51,207 nucleotides of DNA from Faecalicatena sp. (GTDB lineage: Bacteria; Bacillota; Clostridia; Lachnospirales; Lachnospiraceae): NCBI GenBank assembly GCA_009774255.1, contig VSNK01000006.1, forward strand, positions 12,218 to 63,424, in the 5' to 3' direction. The notes beneath the pieces are model-generated. The model worked only from the letters and a program-made list of their open reading frames with translations, ran no database searches and was not told the origin of the DNA. Of the stretch, positions 1-8,579 are shown piece after piece. Numbering within the stretch: the first letter of the stretch is position 1; each line of letters begins with the position of its first letter. The position numbers and the translations under genes are program-made.

Positions 1-1640
1 ATGAATTCCCGCCTTGCCTGTTCGTCATTGATCAGCGGTTTCAGCCTTGCGATCTGAGACAGATCCGTGATCCAGCTGTCCCCGATTCTGGCGGTAATCC
101 ACTCGGCCAGGAGCGGGTTGCCGTGAGCCAGGAAACGCCTCTGGGTGATTCCGTTGGTCTTGTTGTTGAACTTCTGCGGCATCATCTCATAGAAATCTCT
201 CAGTTCCTGATTCTTCAGGATCTCGGTGTGGAGCTGTGCAACACCATTTACGGAGAAACCGGAAATGATTGCCATGTTTGCCATGCGCACCTGTCCGTCC
301 CAGAGAATGGCCATCTTCTTTACCTTCTGCTCATTGCCCGGATATTTCGCGCGCACTTCCTGTACGAAACGGCGGTCAATCTCCTGGATAATCTGATAAA
401 TACGCGGAAGCAGTCTGGAGAACAGATCAATCGGCCACTTCTCCAATGCTTCTGCCATGATCGTATGGTTCGTATAAGCACAGGTCTTCGTCGTAATGTC
501 CCACGCCTCTTCCCAGGTCAGATACTCCTCGTCAATCAGAAGATGCATCAGCTCCGGAACCGCAATGGTCGGATGGGTATCATTCATCTGAATGACCACC
601 TTCTCCGGGAGCTTGGAAAGATCAGTGCCGTGCTCTCTCTTAAACTTTGCAAGCATAGCCTGCAGGCTGGCTGAGATGAAGAAGTACTGCTGTTTCAGGC
701 GCAGTTCTTTTCCGGCATAATGATTGTCGTTGGGGTACAGAACCTCCACAATATTCTTTGCCAGGTTCTCCTGCTCCACCGCTTTGTGATAATCGCCGCG
801 GTCGAAGGAAGCCAGCTGAAAATCCGTGATTGCTTCCGCATCCCAGATACGCAGTGTATTCACTACATGGTTGCCATAACCGACGATGGGCATGTCATAA
901 GGGATTGCCCGCACAGATTCATATCCTTCCTGGATAAACTTATCTCTGCCGGTCTGGGCATCCTTCTCAAAACGAACGGTTCCCCCGAAGCGGACCTCCT
1001 TCGCATATTCCGGGCGGCGCAGCTCGAACGGGTAGCCTTCCTTCAGCCAGTTGTCCGGCGCCTCCACCTGATAACCGTCCTTGATCTTCTGCTTGAACAT
1101 CCCATAGCGGTAGCGGATTCCACATCCATAAGCCGGGTAGTTCAAGGTCGCCAGAGAATCCAGGAAACATGCCGCCAGTCTTCCCAGACCGCCGTTTCCA
1201 AGAGCCGGATCAGGCTCCTGATCCTCGATCACGTTAATATCCAGACCCATCTCCTCCAGCGCTTCCTTCACCTCAGGATAGGAAGTCAGGTTGATCAGGT
1301 TGTTGCCCAGGGCACGCCCCATCAGGAACTCCATAGACATATAGTAAACCGTCTTTACATCCTTGTTCTGCACATATACATCCTGAGTTGCAAGCCAGTC
1401 ATCGATGATCTCTTCCTTAACCGCGTAACAAACCGCCTGGAAAATCTGCTGCTGGGATGCCTCTTCAATTTTCTTTCTGTAAAGTGTCTTTACATTATCC
1501 TTTACCGCTTCCTTGAATGTTTCCTTATCAAATCTTTTCCTGTACATCGGTCCGTCATTACCTCCTGTATCAATTTCATTATACGTATTTCCTTTGTTTC
1601 CATTTCGCTTCTCGTTTCTTCCAAATACCCATTCGAACAT
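1..1640 (-). CDS. glgP: glycogen/starch/alpha-glucan phosphorylase, N-terminal part (runs off the window)
   Basis: Releases glucose-1-phosphate from the non-reducing ends of glycogen or other alpha-1,4-glucans (GT35, PLP-dependent, cytoplasmic). About 546 residues are visible without a stop. Typical GT35 stretches can be read: YYMSMEFLMGRALGNN, DPALGNGGLGRLAACF, GYGIRYRYG-like GCGIRYRYGMF and QMNDTHPTIAVPELM. Family members are about 800-850 residues, so the PLP lysine lies outside the window. Two starts are possible. ATG 1640 has an AAGGGGTGG ribosome site about 8 nt upstream and adds a polar 31-residue extension. ATG 1547 gives the more usual N-terminus MYRKRF, but its AGGAGG lies about 13 nt away. 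It follows ileS on the same strand with about 100 nt between; that gap holds a small palindrome (CCTGCCGCCGGCAGG) but no clear terminator. The family call is very safe; the start is not. Confidence 0.93.
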   Translation of the reverse strand, partial: MFEWVFGRNEKRNGNKGNTYNEIDTGGNDGPMYRKRFDKETFKEAVKDNVKTLYRKKIEEASQQQIFQAVCYAVKEEIIDDWLATQDVYVQNKDVKTVYYMSMEFLMGRALGNNLINLTSYPEVKEALEEMGLDINVIEDQEPDPALGNGGLGRLAACFLDSLATLNYPAYGCGIRYRYGMFKQKIKDGYQVEAPDNWLKEGYPFELRRPEYAKEVRFGGTVRFEKDAQTGRDKFIQEGYESVRAIPYDMPIVGYGNHVVNTLRIWDAEAITDFQLASFDRGDYHKAVEQENLAKNIVEVLYPNDNHYAGKELRLKQQYFFISASLQAMLAKFKREHGTDLSKLPEKVVIQMNDTHPTIAVPELMHLLIDEEYLTWEEAWDITTKTCAYTNHTIMAEALEKWPIDLFSRLLPRIYQIIQEIDRRFVQEVRAKYPGNEQKVKKMAILWDGQVRMANMAIISGFSVNGVAQLHTEILKNQELRDFYEMMPQKFNNKTNGITQRRFLAHGNPLLAEWITARIGDSWITDLSQIARLKPLINDEQARREF

Positions 1641-1737
1641 AGTCTGTCACCACCCCTTCTGAGTGCGTGTCCCTGCAACAATGTGTATCCTGCCGCCGGC
1701 AGGCGCCCTTACAAGAAGCACGGTTCCTTAGGATCTG

Positions 1738-4700
1738 TCATGACAGTTCCTTACGAACGCCCATCGTAACATCCTCGCCATTGATCTTCCATGCCTTTAC
1801 ATAGCCTTCCGGAGTTGCTTTCGTCACTCCGTTGGCAAGCACTTCGCCTCCGATGGCGGCAGCATTTTTTGCAAAAATGGATTCTGCCTTCTGGCTTCCC
1901 TCGTAGGTCACCTGGATCTTGTCCATGACCTCGAAATCAGCCTCTTTCCGCATGGTCTGGATCTTACTGATGATCTCTCTGACAAACCCTTCCTCCAACA
2001 ACTCTTCTGTCAGGTTGGTATCCAGCACGACCGTGATGCCGCCGTCATTTTCCGATACAAACCCCGGCACCTGTGCTGCCTCAATCAGCAGGTCTTCCTG
2101 AAACAGAGTGATCTCCTGTCCGCCCACATCCAGCTTCAGAGAGCCCTGGGCATTCACTTCGTCCATGGCGGCATTGCCGTCCAGATTTTCCAATGCCTTC
2201 CGGATTCCTCCCAACATTTTACCATACTTTGGCCCGATTGTCTTTAACTGAGGTTTAAAATTATAAGAAGTAAACTCCCTTACATCTTGGGTAAATTTAA
2301 TATTCTTTACGTTCAGCTCGTCCGCCGCGATCTCCTGATAGTATTTGGGCAGCTCAAATCCTGCTTTTACAAACATCTGTCCGATCGGCTGGCGATTCTT
2401 GATATTGGAGGTATTGCGGCAGGCACGTCCCATGACTACCAGCTTCAGCACATGCTCCATGTTGCTTTCCAGTCCTCCGTCGATATACGTCTCGTCCGCG
2501 GTCGGGAAATCGCACAAATGCACGCTCTCCGGAGCCCCCGGATTGATGCCGCACACCAGATTCCGGTAAATCTGTTCCGTCATGAACGGAATCATCGGCG
2601 CTGCGGTCTTTGCCACGGTCACCAGCGCAGTGTACAAGGTCATATATGCATTGATCTTATCCTGCTCCATGCCCTTCGCCCAGAAGCGCTCCCTGCTTCT
2701 TCTTACATACCAGTTGCTCATATCCTCCACAAATTCCTGCAGCGCGCGGGCACTTTCCGGAATCCGGTAATTCTCCATATTGTGATCCACGGTCTTCACC
2801 AGCGTGTTCAGCTTGGAAAGAAGCCATTTATCCATCACAGCCAGCGTATCATAGTTCGGGACCGCGATCTTCCCGTTCTGATCCCTGGACAGCCCGTACT
2901 CATAAGGATTGAATTTGTCAATATTGGCATAGAGCACGTAGAACGCATAGGTGTTCCAGAGGGTTCCCATGAACTTGCGCTGTCCTTCCATAACGGCCTT
3001 GCCGTGGAAACGGTTGGGCAGCCAGGGCGCGCTGTTCACGTAGAAGTACCAGCGGATCGCGTCCGCCCCGTATTTCTCCAGCGCCTCGAAAGGATCCACC
3101 GCATTTCCCTTGGATTTGCTCATCTTCTGCCCCTTCTCATCCTGGATATGGCCCAGGACAATGACATTTTCATAGGGCGACTTATTGAAGATCAGCGTGG
3201 AAATCGCAAGCAGCGAATAGAACCATCCGCGGGTCTGGTCCACGGCCTCGGAAATGAACTGGGCCGGGAACTGCTGCTCGAAGATCTCCTTATTCTCAAA
3301 CGGATAGTGGTGCTGCGCGAAAGGCATGGAGCCACTGTCGAACCAGCAGTCGATCACCTCCGGCACACGATGCATCTCTTTGCCGCAGTGCGGACATTTT
3401 ATCGTAACCTCATCAATGTAGGGGCGGTGCAGTTCGATATCGTCCGGACAATTGTCCGACATGGATTTCAGCTCTTCGATACTTCCGATTGAGTGCATAT
3501 GGCCGCATTCGCATTCCCAGATATTTAACGGAGTTCCCCAGTAACGGTTCCGGCTGATGCCCCAATCCTGGACATTTTCCAGCCAGTCGCCGAAACGTCC
3601 CTTTCCGATGCTCTCCGGGATCCAGTTAATGGTATTGTTGTTGGCGATCAGGTCGTCCTTCACAGCCGTCATCTTGATGAACCAGGACTCCCGCGCGTAG
3701 TAGATCAGCGGCGTATCACAGCGCCAGCAGTGCGGGTAGCTGTGCTCGAACTTCGGTGCGTCGAAGAGAAGCCCTCTGGCATCCAGTTCTTTCAGCACCT
3801 CCGGGTCCGCCTTTTTTACAAATAATCCTGCAAACGGGGTGGATTCTGCCATATTTCCCTTCTCATCCACAAGCTGGACAAAGGGCATATCGTACTTCCG
3901 GCAGACATTGGCGTCGTCCTCACCGAAAGCCGGAGCAATGTGTACCACTCCGGTACCGTCTGTCAGTGTGACATAGCTGTCGCAGGTCACATAAAATGCC
4001 TTTTTATTCTGTCCTTTGATGCCATCCGCCGCACACTGGTAGAGCGGCTCGTACTCTTTATATTCCAGATCCTTTCCGACATATGTCTCCAGAATCTCAT
4101 AAGCCGGCCTGCCGTCTTTGGCCAGAGGTCCCAATACCGTATCCAGCAGAGCCTCCGCCATATAATAGGTATAGCCGTCTGCGCAGGATACTTTCGCGTA
4201 AGTCTCCTTCGGGTTGATGCAGAGTCCCAGGTTGGACGGCAGCGTCCACGGCGTGGTGGTCCATGCCAGGAAGTATGCGTCCTCGTCCTTCACTTTAAAA
4301 CGAACGATCGCGGAACGCTCCTTAATATCCTTGTAGCCCTGGGCTACTTCCTGCGCGGAAAGCGGAGTTCCGCAGCGGGGACAGTAGGGAACGATCTTGA
4401 AGCCCTTGTATAAAAGGCCCTTGTCCCAGATCTGCTTTAACGCCCACCATTCGGACTCAATAAAATCATTGTGGTAGGTCACATAAGGGTCGTCCATATC
4501 CGCCCAGAACCCGACGGTGCCGGAGAAATCCTCCCACATGCCTTTGTACTTCCAGACGCTTTCTTTACATTTGTCAATGAATGGCTCCAGACCGTATTCT
4601 TCGATCTGATCCTTGCCGTCCAGGCCCAATGCCCGTTCCACTTCCAGCTCCACCGGAAGACCGTGGGTGTCCCAGCCTGCCTTTCTTGGAACCTCATAGC

Positions 4701-4926
4701 CCTTCATGGTGCGGTAACGTGGGATCATGTCCTTGATGACACGCGTCAGCACATGCCCGATATGCGGCTTGCCGTTGGCCGTCGGCGGGCCGTCATAAAA
4801 CGTATACATGGGACTGCCTTCCCGCTGCTTCATACTTTTGCGGAAAGTGTCGTTGTCAGCCCAGAATTTCTCAACTTCTTTTTCCCGTTCTACGAAATTC
4901 ATGTCCGTAGATACTTTCTGATACAT
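1738..4926 (-). CDS. ileS: isoleucyl-tRNA synthetase, long (eukaryote-like) type
   Basis: Charges tRNA-Ile with isoleucine and edits misacylated valine; cytoplasmic class Ia synthetase. The protein is 1062 residues. It shows the HIGH signature as PHIGHV (residues 54-59), the KMSKS loop at about 601-605, the tryptophan-rich editing region (FLAWTTTPWTLPSNLG) and Cys pairs (CPRCG near 185, ECECG and CPHCG further on). Length and the CPRCGTPLSAQEVAQGYKD segment fit the long IleRS2 type, a class that in many bacteria is naturally insensitive to mupirocin (family knowledge, not tested here). The start ATG is preceded by GGAAGGAAGGGAAGAG. Expression is very likely governed by the T-box leader immediately upstream. 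No frameshift or missing motif was seen. Confidence 0.98.
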   Translation of the reverse strand: MYQKVSTDMNFVEREKEVEKFWADNDTFRKSMKQREGSPMYTFYDGPPTANGKPHIGHVLTRVIKDMIPRYRTMKGYEVPRKAGWDTHGLPVELEVERALGLDGKDQIEEYGLEPFIDKCKESVWKYKGMWEDFSGTVGFWADMDDPYVTYHNDFIESEWWALKQIWDKGLLYKGFKIVPYCPRCGTPLSAQEVAQGYKDIKERSAIVRFKVKDEDAYFLAWTTTPWTLPSNLGLCINPKETYAKVSCADGYTYYMAEALLDTVLGPLAKDGRPAYEILETYVGKDLEYKEYEPLYQCAADGIKGQNKKAFYVTCDSYVTLTDGTGVVHIAPAFGEDDANVCRKYDMPFVQLVDEKGNMAESTPFAGLFVKKADPEVLKELDARGLLFDAPKFEHSYPHCWRCDTPLIYYARESWFIKMTAVKDDLIANNNTINWIPESIGKGRFGDWLENVQDWGISRNRYWGTPLNIWECECGHMHSIGSIEELKSMSDNCPDDIELHRPYIDEVTIKCPHCGKEMHRVPEVIDCWFDSGSMPFAQHHYPFENKEIFEQQFPAQFISEAVDQTRGWFYSLLAISTLIFNKSPYENVIVLGHIQDEKGQKMSKSKGNAVDPFEALEKYGADAIRWYFYVNSAPWLPNRFHGKAVMEGQRKFMGTLWNTYAFYVLYANIDKFNPYEYGLSRDQNGKIAVPNYDTLAVMDKWLLSKLNTLVKTVDHNMENYRIPESARALQEFVEDMSNWYVRRSRERFWAKGMEQDKINAYMTLYTALVTVAKTAAPMIPFMTEQIYRNLVCGINPGAPESVHLCDFPTADETYIDGGLESNMEHVLKLVVMGRACRNTSNIKNRQPIGQMFVKAGFELPKYYQEIAADELNVKNIKFTQDVREFTSYNFKPQLKTIGPKYGKMLGGIRKALENLDGNAAMDEVNAQGSLKLDVGGQEITLFQEDLLIEAAQVPGFVSENDGGITVVLDTNLTEELLEEGFVREIISKIQTMRKEADFEVMDKIQVTYEGSQKAESIFAKNAAAIGGEVLANGVTKATPEGYVKAWKINGEDVTMGVRKELS

Positions 4927-4942
4927 CTCTTCCCTTCCTTCC

Positions 4943-5008
4943 TAACCCGGATAAACCGGAACCAAAATTTTGCCATTTTGCGCAAGATTTCATTCTTAAG
5001 CGCCTAAT
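4943..5008. repeat. hairpin repeat of the CCTGGATAAACCAG family, copy 1
   Basis: Begins TAACCCGGATAAACCGG and ends GCGCCTAA, with a TTTTGCCATTTTGCGCAAG core. Related copies lie at 33715-33791 and 39346-39421. It sits between the T-box terminator and the ileS ribosome site, so it would be part of the ileS mRNA leader on the minus strand. It is the most divergent copy: the first helix CCTGG/CCAG has become CCCGG/CCGG, a change that keeps pairing. Confidence 0.7.
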
Positions 5009-5084
5009 AGTAATTATAGAAAAAATAAGGTGCAAGGCACCGTGAACAGTAACGTTTCCGGAGCTTCAAAAAAGTTTCCTATAG

Positions 5085-5475
5085 AATGAAAAAAGCTTCC
5101 GTCCTGTAATAGGACGAAGGCTTTTGCTCCGCTATACCACCTGTTACAACATGACCGGATATCCGTGCTCCCTTTCGTGAAGCACAGCGATGTCCTGCTT
5201 ACTTGTCAGTTCTATATGTTCCGATAACGGCGGAATACCGTCAGTCTCTACTGTCTGATACGTGGAATAATCTATGATTCGCCTGTCAAAAGGTCTCATT
5301 GCCCTCGCCGGATCATCATGCGGCCGGCAGATTCCATATCAGGGTTCGAAAGCTGCGACTCGGGAGTGATCTTCGGAAGAAACCTACTTGCACCGGACTC
5401 TCACCGTCTCCGGCTCGCTGAAGCTTCGGATTTCTTCTTACTGTCTCCGTCCTGGTCTTTACTGTCTTTTCTTTT
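5085..5475 (-). promoter_or_regulatory. T-box riboswitch leader of ileS (tRNA-Ile sensing, ATC specifier)
   Basis: Read on the minus strand, the leader contains an AGTA-type internal loop (GGAGACAGTAAG) and a specifier region GAAGATCACTCCCGAGT in which ATC (5370-5368) is the Ile codon. The conserved T-box AGGTGGTATAGCGGAGC is at 5142-5126. It is followed by a strong terminator hairpin AAGCCTTCGTCCT/AGGACGGAAGCTT and a T-run (about 5125-5089). In this family, uncharged tRNA pairs with the specifier and the T-box, stabilises the antiterminator and allows readthrough. The downstream gene is ileS, which matches the specifier. The 3' flank (about 5030-5054) carries a right-end fragment of the 147-bp MITE family. 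Confidence 0.95.
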
Positions 5476-5503
5476 AATCACAAAGATTACAATTCACAGA
5501 GAT

Positions 5504-5532
5504 ATTATAAGTAGAACCTGCGGATTAGTCAA
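5504..5532 (-). promoter_or_regulatory. sigma-A promoter of the ileS T-box transcript
   Basis: On the minus strand, TTGACT (5532-5527) is separated by exactly 17 nt from TATAAT (5509-5504). The -35 box overlaps the stop codon of the carboxypeptidase gene, so transcription would start near 5497, just before the T-box stem I. Confidence 0.9.
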
Positions 5533-7396
5533 GAGTTTTTTCATTTTTCCGGTTCCGTCTCTTTCTCTCCTTGCTTCTCTTCCTGCGGGAAATGAAGATA
5601 CACACGATGATAACAAGTATTAACACTGCGCCTGCAACCATCAAGAGCCGCTGTATGGAAATGCTGATTTTTTTCTTGCCGTCATTCTCTTTGCTTTCCC
5701 CTTTGCTGCCGTCCGCAGGCTTCCACTCCGCCTCCGGCTCCTCTCCGAAATAAGCTCTGGTCAGCACGACTGCCGCGTGCCCCGCCTCCTGTCCCGCGTA
5801 GGTATACAGAATCGTCCCGGCTCTCTCACCGCCGAAAACGGCCTCATTTTCATTCCCGGCTGTTCCTGTGGTTCCGTCCTCTCCGGTTCCTCCGTCATCG
5901 GATACTGCCGCCGTTCCCGACAGAGTTCCGTCCGCAGGGGCCGGAGCCGCCCCGTCTGTTCCCGGCTGCGCCCCGTCTGTCGAGGCTGGTGCTGCTCCGT
6001 CCGTTCCTGACTGCGCCCCGTCCGCAGAAGCCGGAGCCGCTCCGTCCGTTCCCGGCTGCGTCCCGTCCGCAGGAGCTTCGGGAGTTCCCTCCGTCCCGTC
6101 CGCAGGAGCCTGCGCCTCCCCATCCTGGCCGGGCTGTGTCCCTTCCGCCGGTGTCTCAGGAGTTCCCTCCGTCCCCTCTGCCGGTGTCTCGGCCGGCGGC
6201 GCCGGGGGCGCTGTCAGGGCTTGAATCCATCTGTCAAAAGAAATATGTTTCGTCTCCGCAGAGATCCCTCCTGCCGCGACCTGGCATTCGAGCTGTGAAA
6301 AATCAACTCCCGCAGGCAGGACCACATAGGCCCCCTGATCCGGGAAATTCTCGATATCACCGGAAGTCTCTTTATCCGCAATGGTCACCTTCGTAAAATT
6401 GGCAAAAGCATATTCCAGCATGGCTCTGGTATCTTCATAAGCCTGAACCCCGTAATCTGCCAGCACCACCGCTGCCAGGCGCATATCTCCGTTGTCGGCC
6501 ATGGTCACCAGCGTGGTTCCTGACTGATCCGTATATCCAGTCTTTCCGCCTTTGACAAATTCATAATAATATTCATTCTCCGGCCAGAGCATCTTATGGT
6601 TTTGCCAGCAGGTCCGCGGTTCCTCCATCATACTGGTAGGGCCGATGGTATACTGCAGAGACTCCATAAAGTGCCGGAACGGTTCGTACTGATACACCGC
6701 CGCCGCAATCCTCGCCATATCATGTGCCGTCGTATAATGCTGATCATCATGCAGACCGTTGGCATTGACCCAATGAGAACCCGTGCAGCCCAGCTCCAGC
6801 GCCCGCTCATTCATCCTGTCAATAAAGGTCTGATATGTGCCGCCCATTTTGATTCCCATATTCTCCGCAACAGCATAGGATACCTCATTTGCCGAGGCAA
6901 GCAGCACGGCATGCAGCGCGTCGTTCAGGCTGAGCTGTTCGCCAACCAGCATTCCGACACTGGCATCTCCCGGCTCCAGAAAGCTGATGCTGTCCGCCGA
7001 AAATGTCACCGGATCGTCCGGTTCCCCTGTCTCCAGAGCTACCAATGTGGTCATAAGCTTCGTGATGCTGGCCGGGAAATGCTGTTCCTCCGCGCCTTTC
7101 GCGTACAATACGGCTCCGCTCTCCATATCCATGACAATGGCCGATGCCGCATGCACCTTCGGCCCCTCCGGCCATCCGGGCAGATTATTGGAATCCGGGA
7201 CAGTCTCATAGATCGCATTTCTCCTGGCGTCTTCCTCGGCTGCCAGCTCCTCTGGTGTCTTCTCGGCTGCCGGCGCCGCCTCCGCGCCTTCCGCCGCAGG
7301 AGCCTCCTGCCCTTCCTCCGCAAAAACGGCCGGTCCCGGACATACCAGAAAGACCGCAGCCGCCAGAACCCCTGTCAAAAACCTTTTCCCTATCAT
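5525..7396 (-). CDS. D-alanyl-D-alanine carboxypeptidase (peptidase S11) with repetitive linker and C-terminal membrane anchor
   Basis: Predicted secreted penicillin-binding D,D-carboxypeptidase that trims the terminal D-Ala of peptidoglycan pentapeptides. Starting at ATG 7396 it has 623 residues: signal peptide MIGKRFLTGVLAAAVFLVCP, the S11 active-site triad of motifs (S110-x-x-K113 in PASITK, S168-A-N170, K285-T-G287 in KGGKTG) and an S11 C-terminal domain. A long Ala/Pro/Gly/Thr-rich linker of imperfect 15-17-residue repeats (PADGTQPGTDGAAPA type, about 420-530) follows, then a transmembrane helix (LLMVAGAVLILVIIVCIFI) and a basic tail. The frame stays open upstream into the neighbouring MITE. 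I reject that longer form because the signal peptide begins at 7396 and GGAGGT lies 11 nt upstream. The tail anchor fits the family's habit of C-terminal attachment. The promoter is probably shared with the FHA gene or lies in the MITE. Confidence 0.93.
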   Translation of the reverse strand: MIGKRFLTGVLAAAVFLVCPGPAVFAEEGQEAPAAEGAEAAPAAEKTPEELAAEEDARRNAIYETVPDSNNLPGWPEGPKVHAASAIVMDMESGAVLYAKGAEEQHFPASITKLMTTLVALETGEPDDPVTFSADSISFLEPGDASVGMLVGEQLSLNDALHAVLLASANEVSYAVAENMGIKMGGTYQTFIDRMNERALELGCTGSHWVNANGLHDDQHYTTAHDMARIAAAVYQYEPFRHFMESLQYTIGPTSMMEEPRTCWQNHKMLWPENEYYYEFVKGGKTGYTDQSGTTLVTMADNGDMRLAAVVLADYGVQAYEDTRAMLEYAFANFTKVTIADKETSGDIENFPDQGAYVVLPAGVDFSQLECQVAAGGISAETKHISFDRWIQALTAPPAPPAETPAEGTEGTPETPAEGTQPGQDGEAQAPADGTEGTPEAPADGTQPGTDGAAPASADGAQSGTDGAAPASTDGAQPGTDGAAPAPADGTLSGTAAVSDDGGTGEDGTTGTAGNENEAVFGGERAGTILYTYAGQEAGHAAVVLTRAYFGEEPEAEWKPADGSKGESKENDGKKKISISIQRLLMVAGAVLILVIIVCIFISRRKRSKERKRRNRKNEKTLD

Positions 7397-7439
7397 AATT
7401 ACATTCAACCTCCATGTCCCCTTCAGACAGTTACCGTTA

Positions 7440-7694
7440 GGAGTTGTAGAAAAATAAGTGATACAGATTGCGCAGGATATTTCTTCGGATGTGCAGGCCA
7501 AAAAACGCAGTTCTACACTCCGTTTCGGTCCTTGCTGAACAAGCGTCACTGGCGCTTAGCAACGTAGTGGGCCTTGCCCTAAGGGGTACCATGCGTAGCA
7601 TGGTGGATTCCTTACGGCTACGTCGAGGCTTTTTGGCCTGTGCAGCCGGAGAAATAGACAAGCCAAGATGTGTCAGTTATTTTTCTACAACTCC
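7440..7694. mobile_element. MITE family 1, copy A (255 bp, long form)
   Basis: The ends are GGAGTTGTAGAAAAATAAGT and, inverted, TTATTTTTCTACAACTCC, flanked on both sides by TTA (7437-7439 and 7695-7697). The subterminal arms match copies B and C, but the centre carries about 100 extra bases. There is no transposase frame inside, so it would be moved in trans. It lies exactly between the FHA gene, whose stop codon is the right TTA read on the minus strand, and the carboxypeptidase, and could influence transcription of the latter. Confidence 0.85.
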
Positions 7695-8417
7695 TTACTT
7701 CTCTCTCATCATGCTCTGCACTTCAATCTCTGTCTCGCCCATCCCGATCACATCCTCTCTCTGGAGCAATACGGGCTGAGTAATACGCCTTCCGTTCAAA
7801 TAGGTCCCGTTCCGTGAGTCCATGTCCTTCAAATACAGCTTATTATCCTTCCGGATAATCGCGCAGTGCAGCTTTGATACTCTGGGATCATCTCCTATAG
7901 TCAAGAATTTCTCAAACGGAGGGCCGCCATGCCCTCTTCCCATCCCAATGTTATCATAAAAAATGAATGTAGATTTCTGCCAGGAACCGAGATTCTCCAT
8001 AACCAGCTTCCACAGCTTCCTCTCCGGCGGACCCGGCTGACGCTCCCCGGCCCGTTCCTCACCTGGTCCGGTCTGCCCGGCTTTGGAGGCTGTTCCACTT
8101 CTGGCCGGCCTGCTCTGTCCGATTACATGCGGCCCTCCTTCTTCCACGGGTTCCCGTCTTCTCTCCTTCTGATGTTCTCTCTCCTTCTGATGCTCTCGCT
8201 CTTCCTGATGCTCTCGCTCTTCCTGATGTTCTCCCCGCCGATGACTGGAAATCTCCCGCACATCCGATTCATCATCGTATCCATCGTCATAATCTTCATC
8301 GTCTTCGTCATAATCATCCTCATCTTCCTGCCTGCTCCTCATCAGAGCTGTTATAATGATGATAATCAAAATCACGGCAACTACGATCAATATTCCCATT
8401 ATAACCAGATACTGCAT
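7695..8417 (-). CDS. membrane-anchored FHA-domain protein
   Basis: 240 residues. An N-terminal transmembrane helix (about 4-25, IMGILIVVAVILIIIIITAL) is followed by a very acidic stretch (EDEDDYDEDDEDYDDGYDDE) and a charged repeat (four copies of EHQ-E/K-ERE). A C-terminal FHA domain covers about residues 150-235, with the typical GRGHGGPPF, SKLHCAI, LKDMDSRNGTYLNG and IGMGETEI strands. FHA domains bind phosphothreonine peptides. In Firmicutes such proteins often act with Ser/Thr kinases on cell wall or division processes, and the neighbouring D,D-carboxypeptidase suits that, but the partner is unknown. AAAGGAG lies about 12 nt before the start. The stop codon TAA coincides with the target duplication of MITE copy A. 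Confidence 0.88.
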   Translation of the reverse strand: MQYLVIMGILIVVAVILIIIIITALMRSRQEDEDDYDEDDEDYDDGYDDESDVREISSHRRGEHQEEREHQEEREHQKEREHQKERRREPVEEGGPHVIGQSRPARSGTASKAGQTGPGEERAGERQPGPPERKLWKLVMENLGSWQKSTFIFYDNIGMGRGHGGPPFEKFLTIGDDPRVSKLHCAIIRKDNKLYLKDMDSRNGTYLNGRRITQPVLLQREDVIGMGETEIEVQSMMREK

Positions 8418-8466
8418 ATGTATACATCACTCCTTTGTAGTAAAGAACTGCCTGAGTTACAGGGCA

Positions 8467-8500
8467 GTTACAGTTCACTGGCCAACCAGCGGACTGTAAC
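8467..8500. repeat. GTTACAGTTCAC palindrome
   Basis: GTTACAGTTCACTGGCC followed by CCAGCGGACTGTAAC forms a hairpin that resembles the left-end hairpin of MITE family 2 (9006, 46025). It lies in the leader of the FHA gene, just after the start codon side. The rest of 8501-8579 shows no feature I can name. Confidence 0.5.
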
Positions 8501-8579
8501 ACAGGGCACGCCTGGTCAGGCTGCGGCCCGTAACCAACTTCGCATAATGAACTGTCATGTCAGCTCCTGCGGTTCCTTA

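Noticed and set aside
720..1769. 349-codon open frame on the plus strand
   Set aside because: Antisense to glycogen phosphorylase and the ileS end; no ribosome site or family features.
2287..3492. 401-codon open frame on the plus strand
   Set aside because: Lies antisense within ileS, has no recognisable domain, and its composition is the mirror of a conserved coding strand.
5340..5352. GGGTTCGAAAG resembling a tRNA T-loop
   Set aside because: Part of the T-box leader stem I; no cloverleaf can be drawn around it.
7397..7549. Upstream extension of the carboxypeptidase reading frame
   Set aside because: The extra codons are MITE sequence; the signal peptide and ribosome site place the start at 7396.
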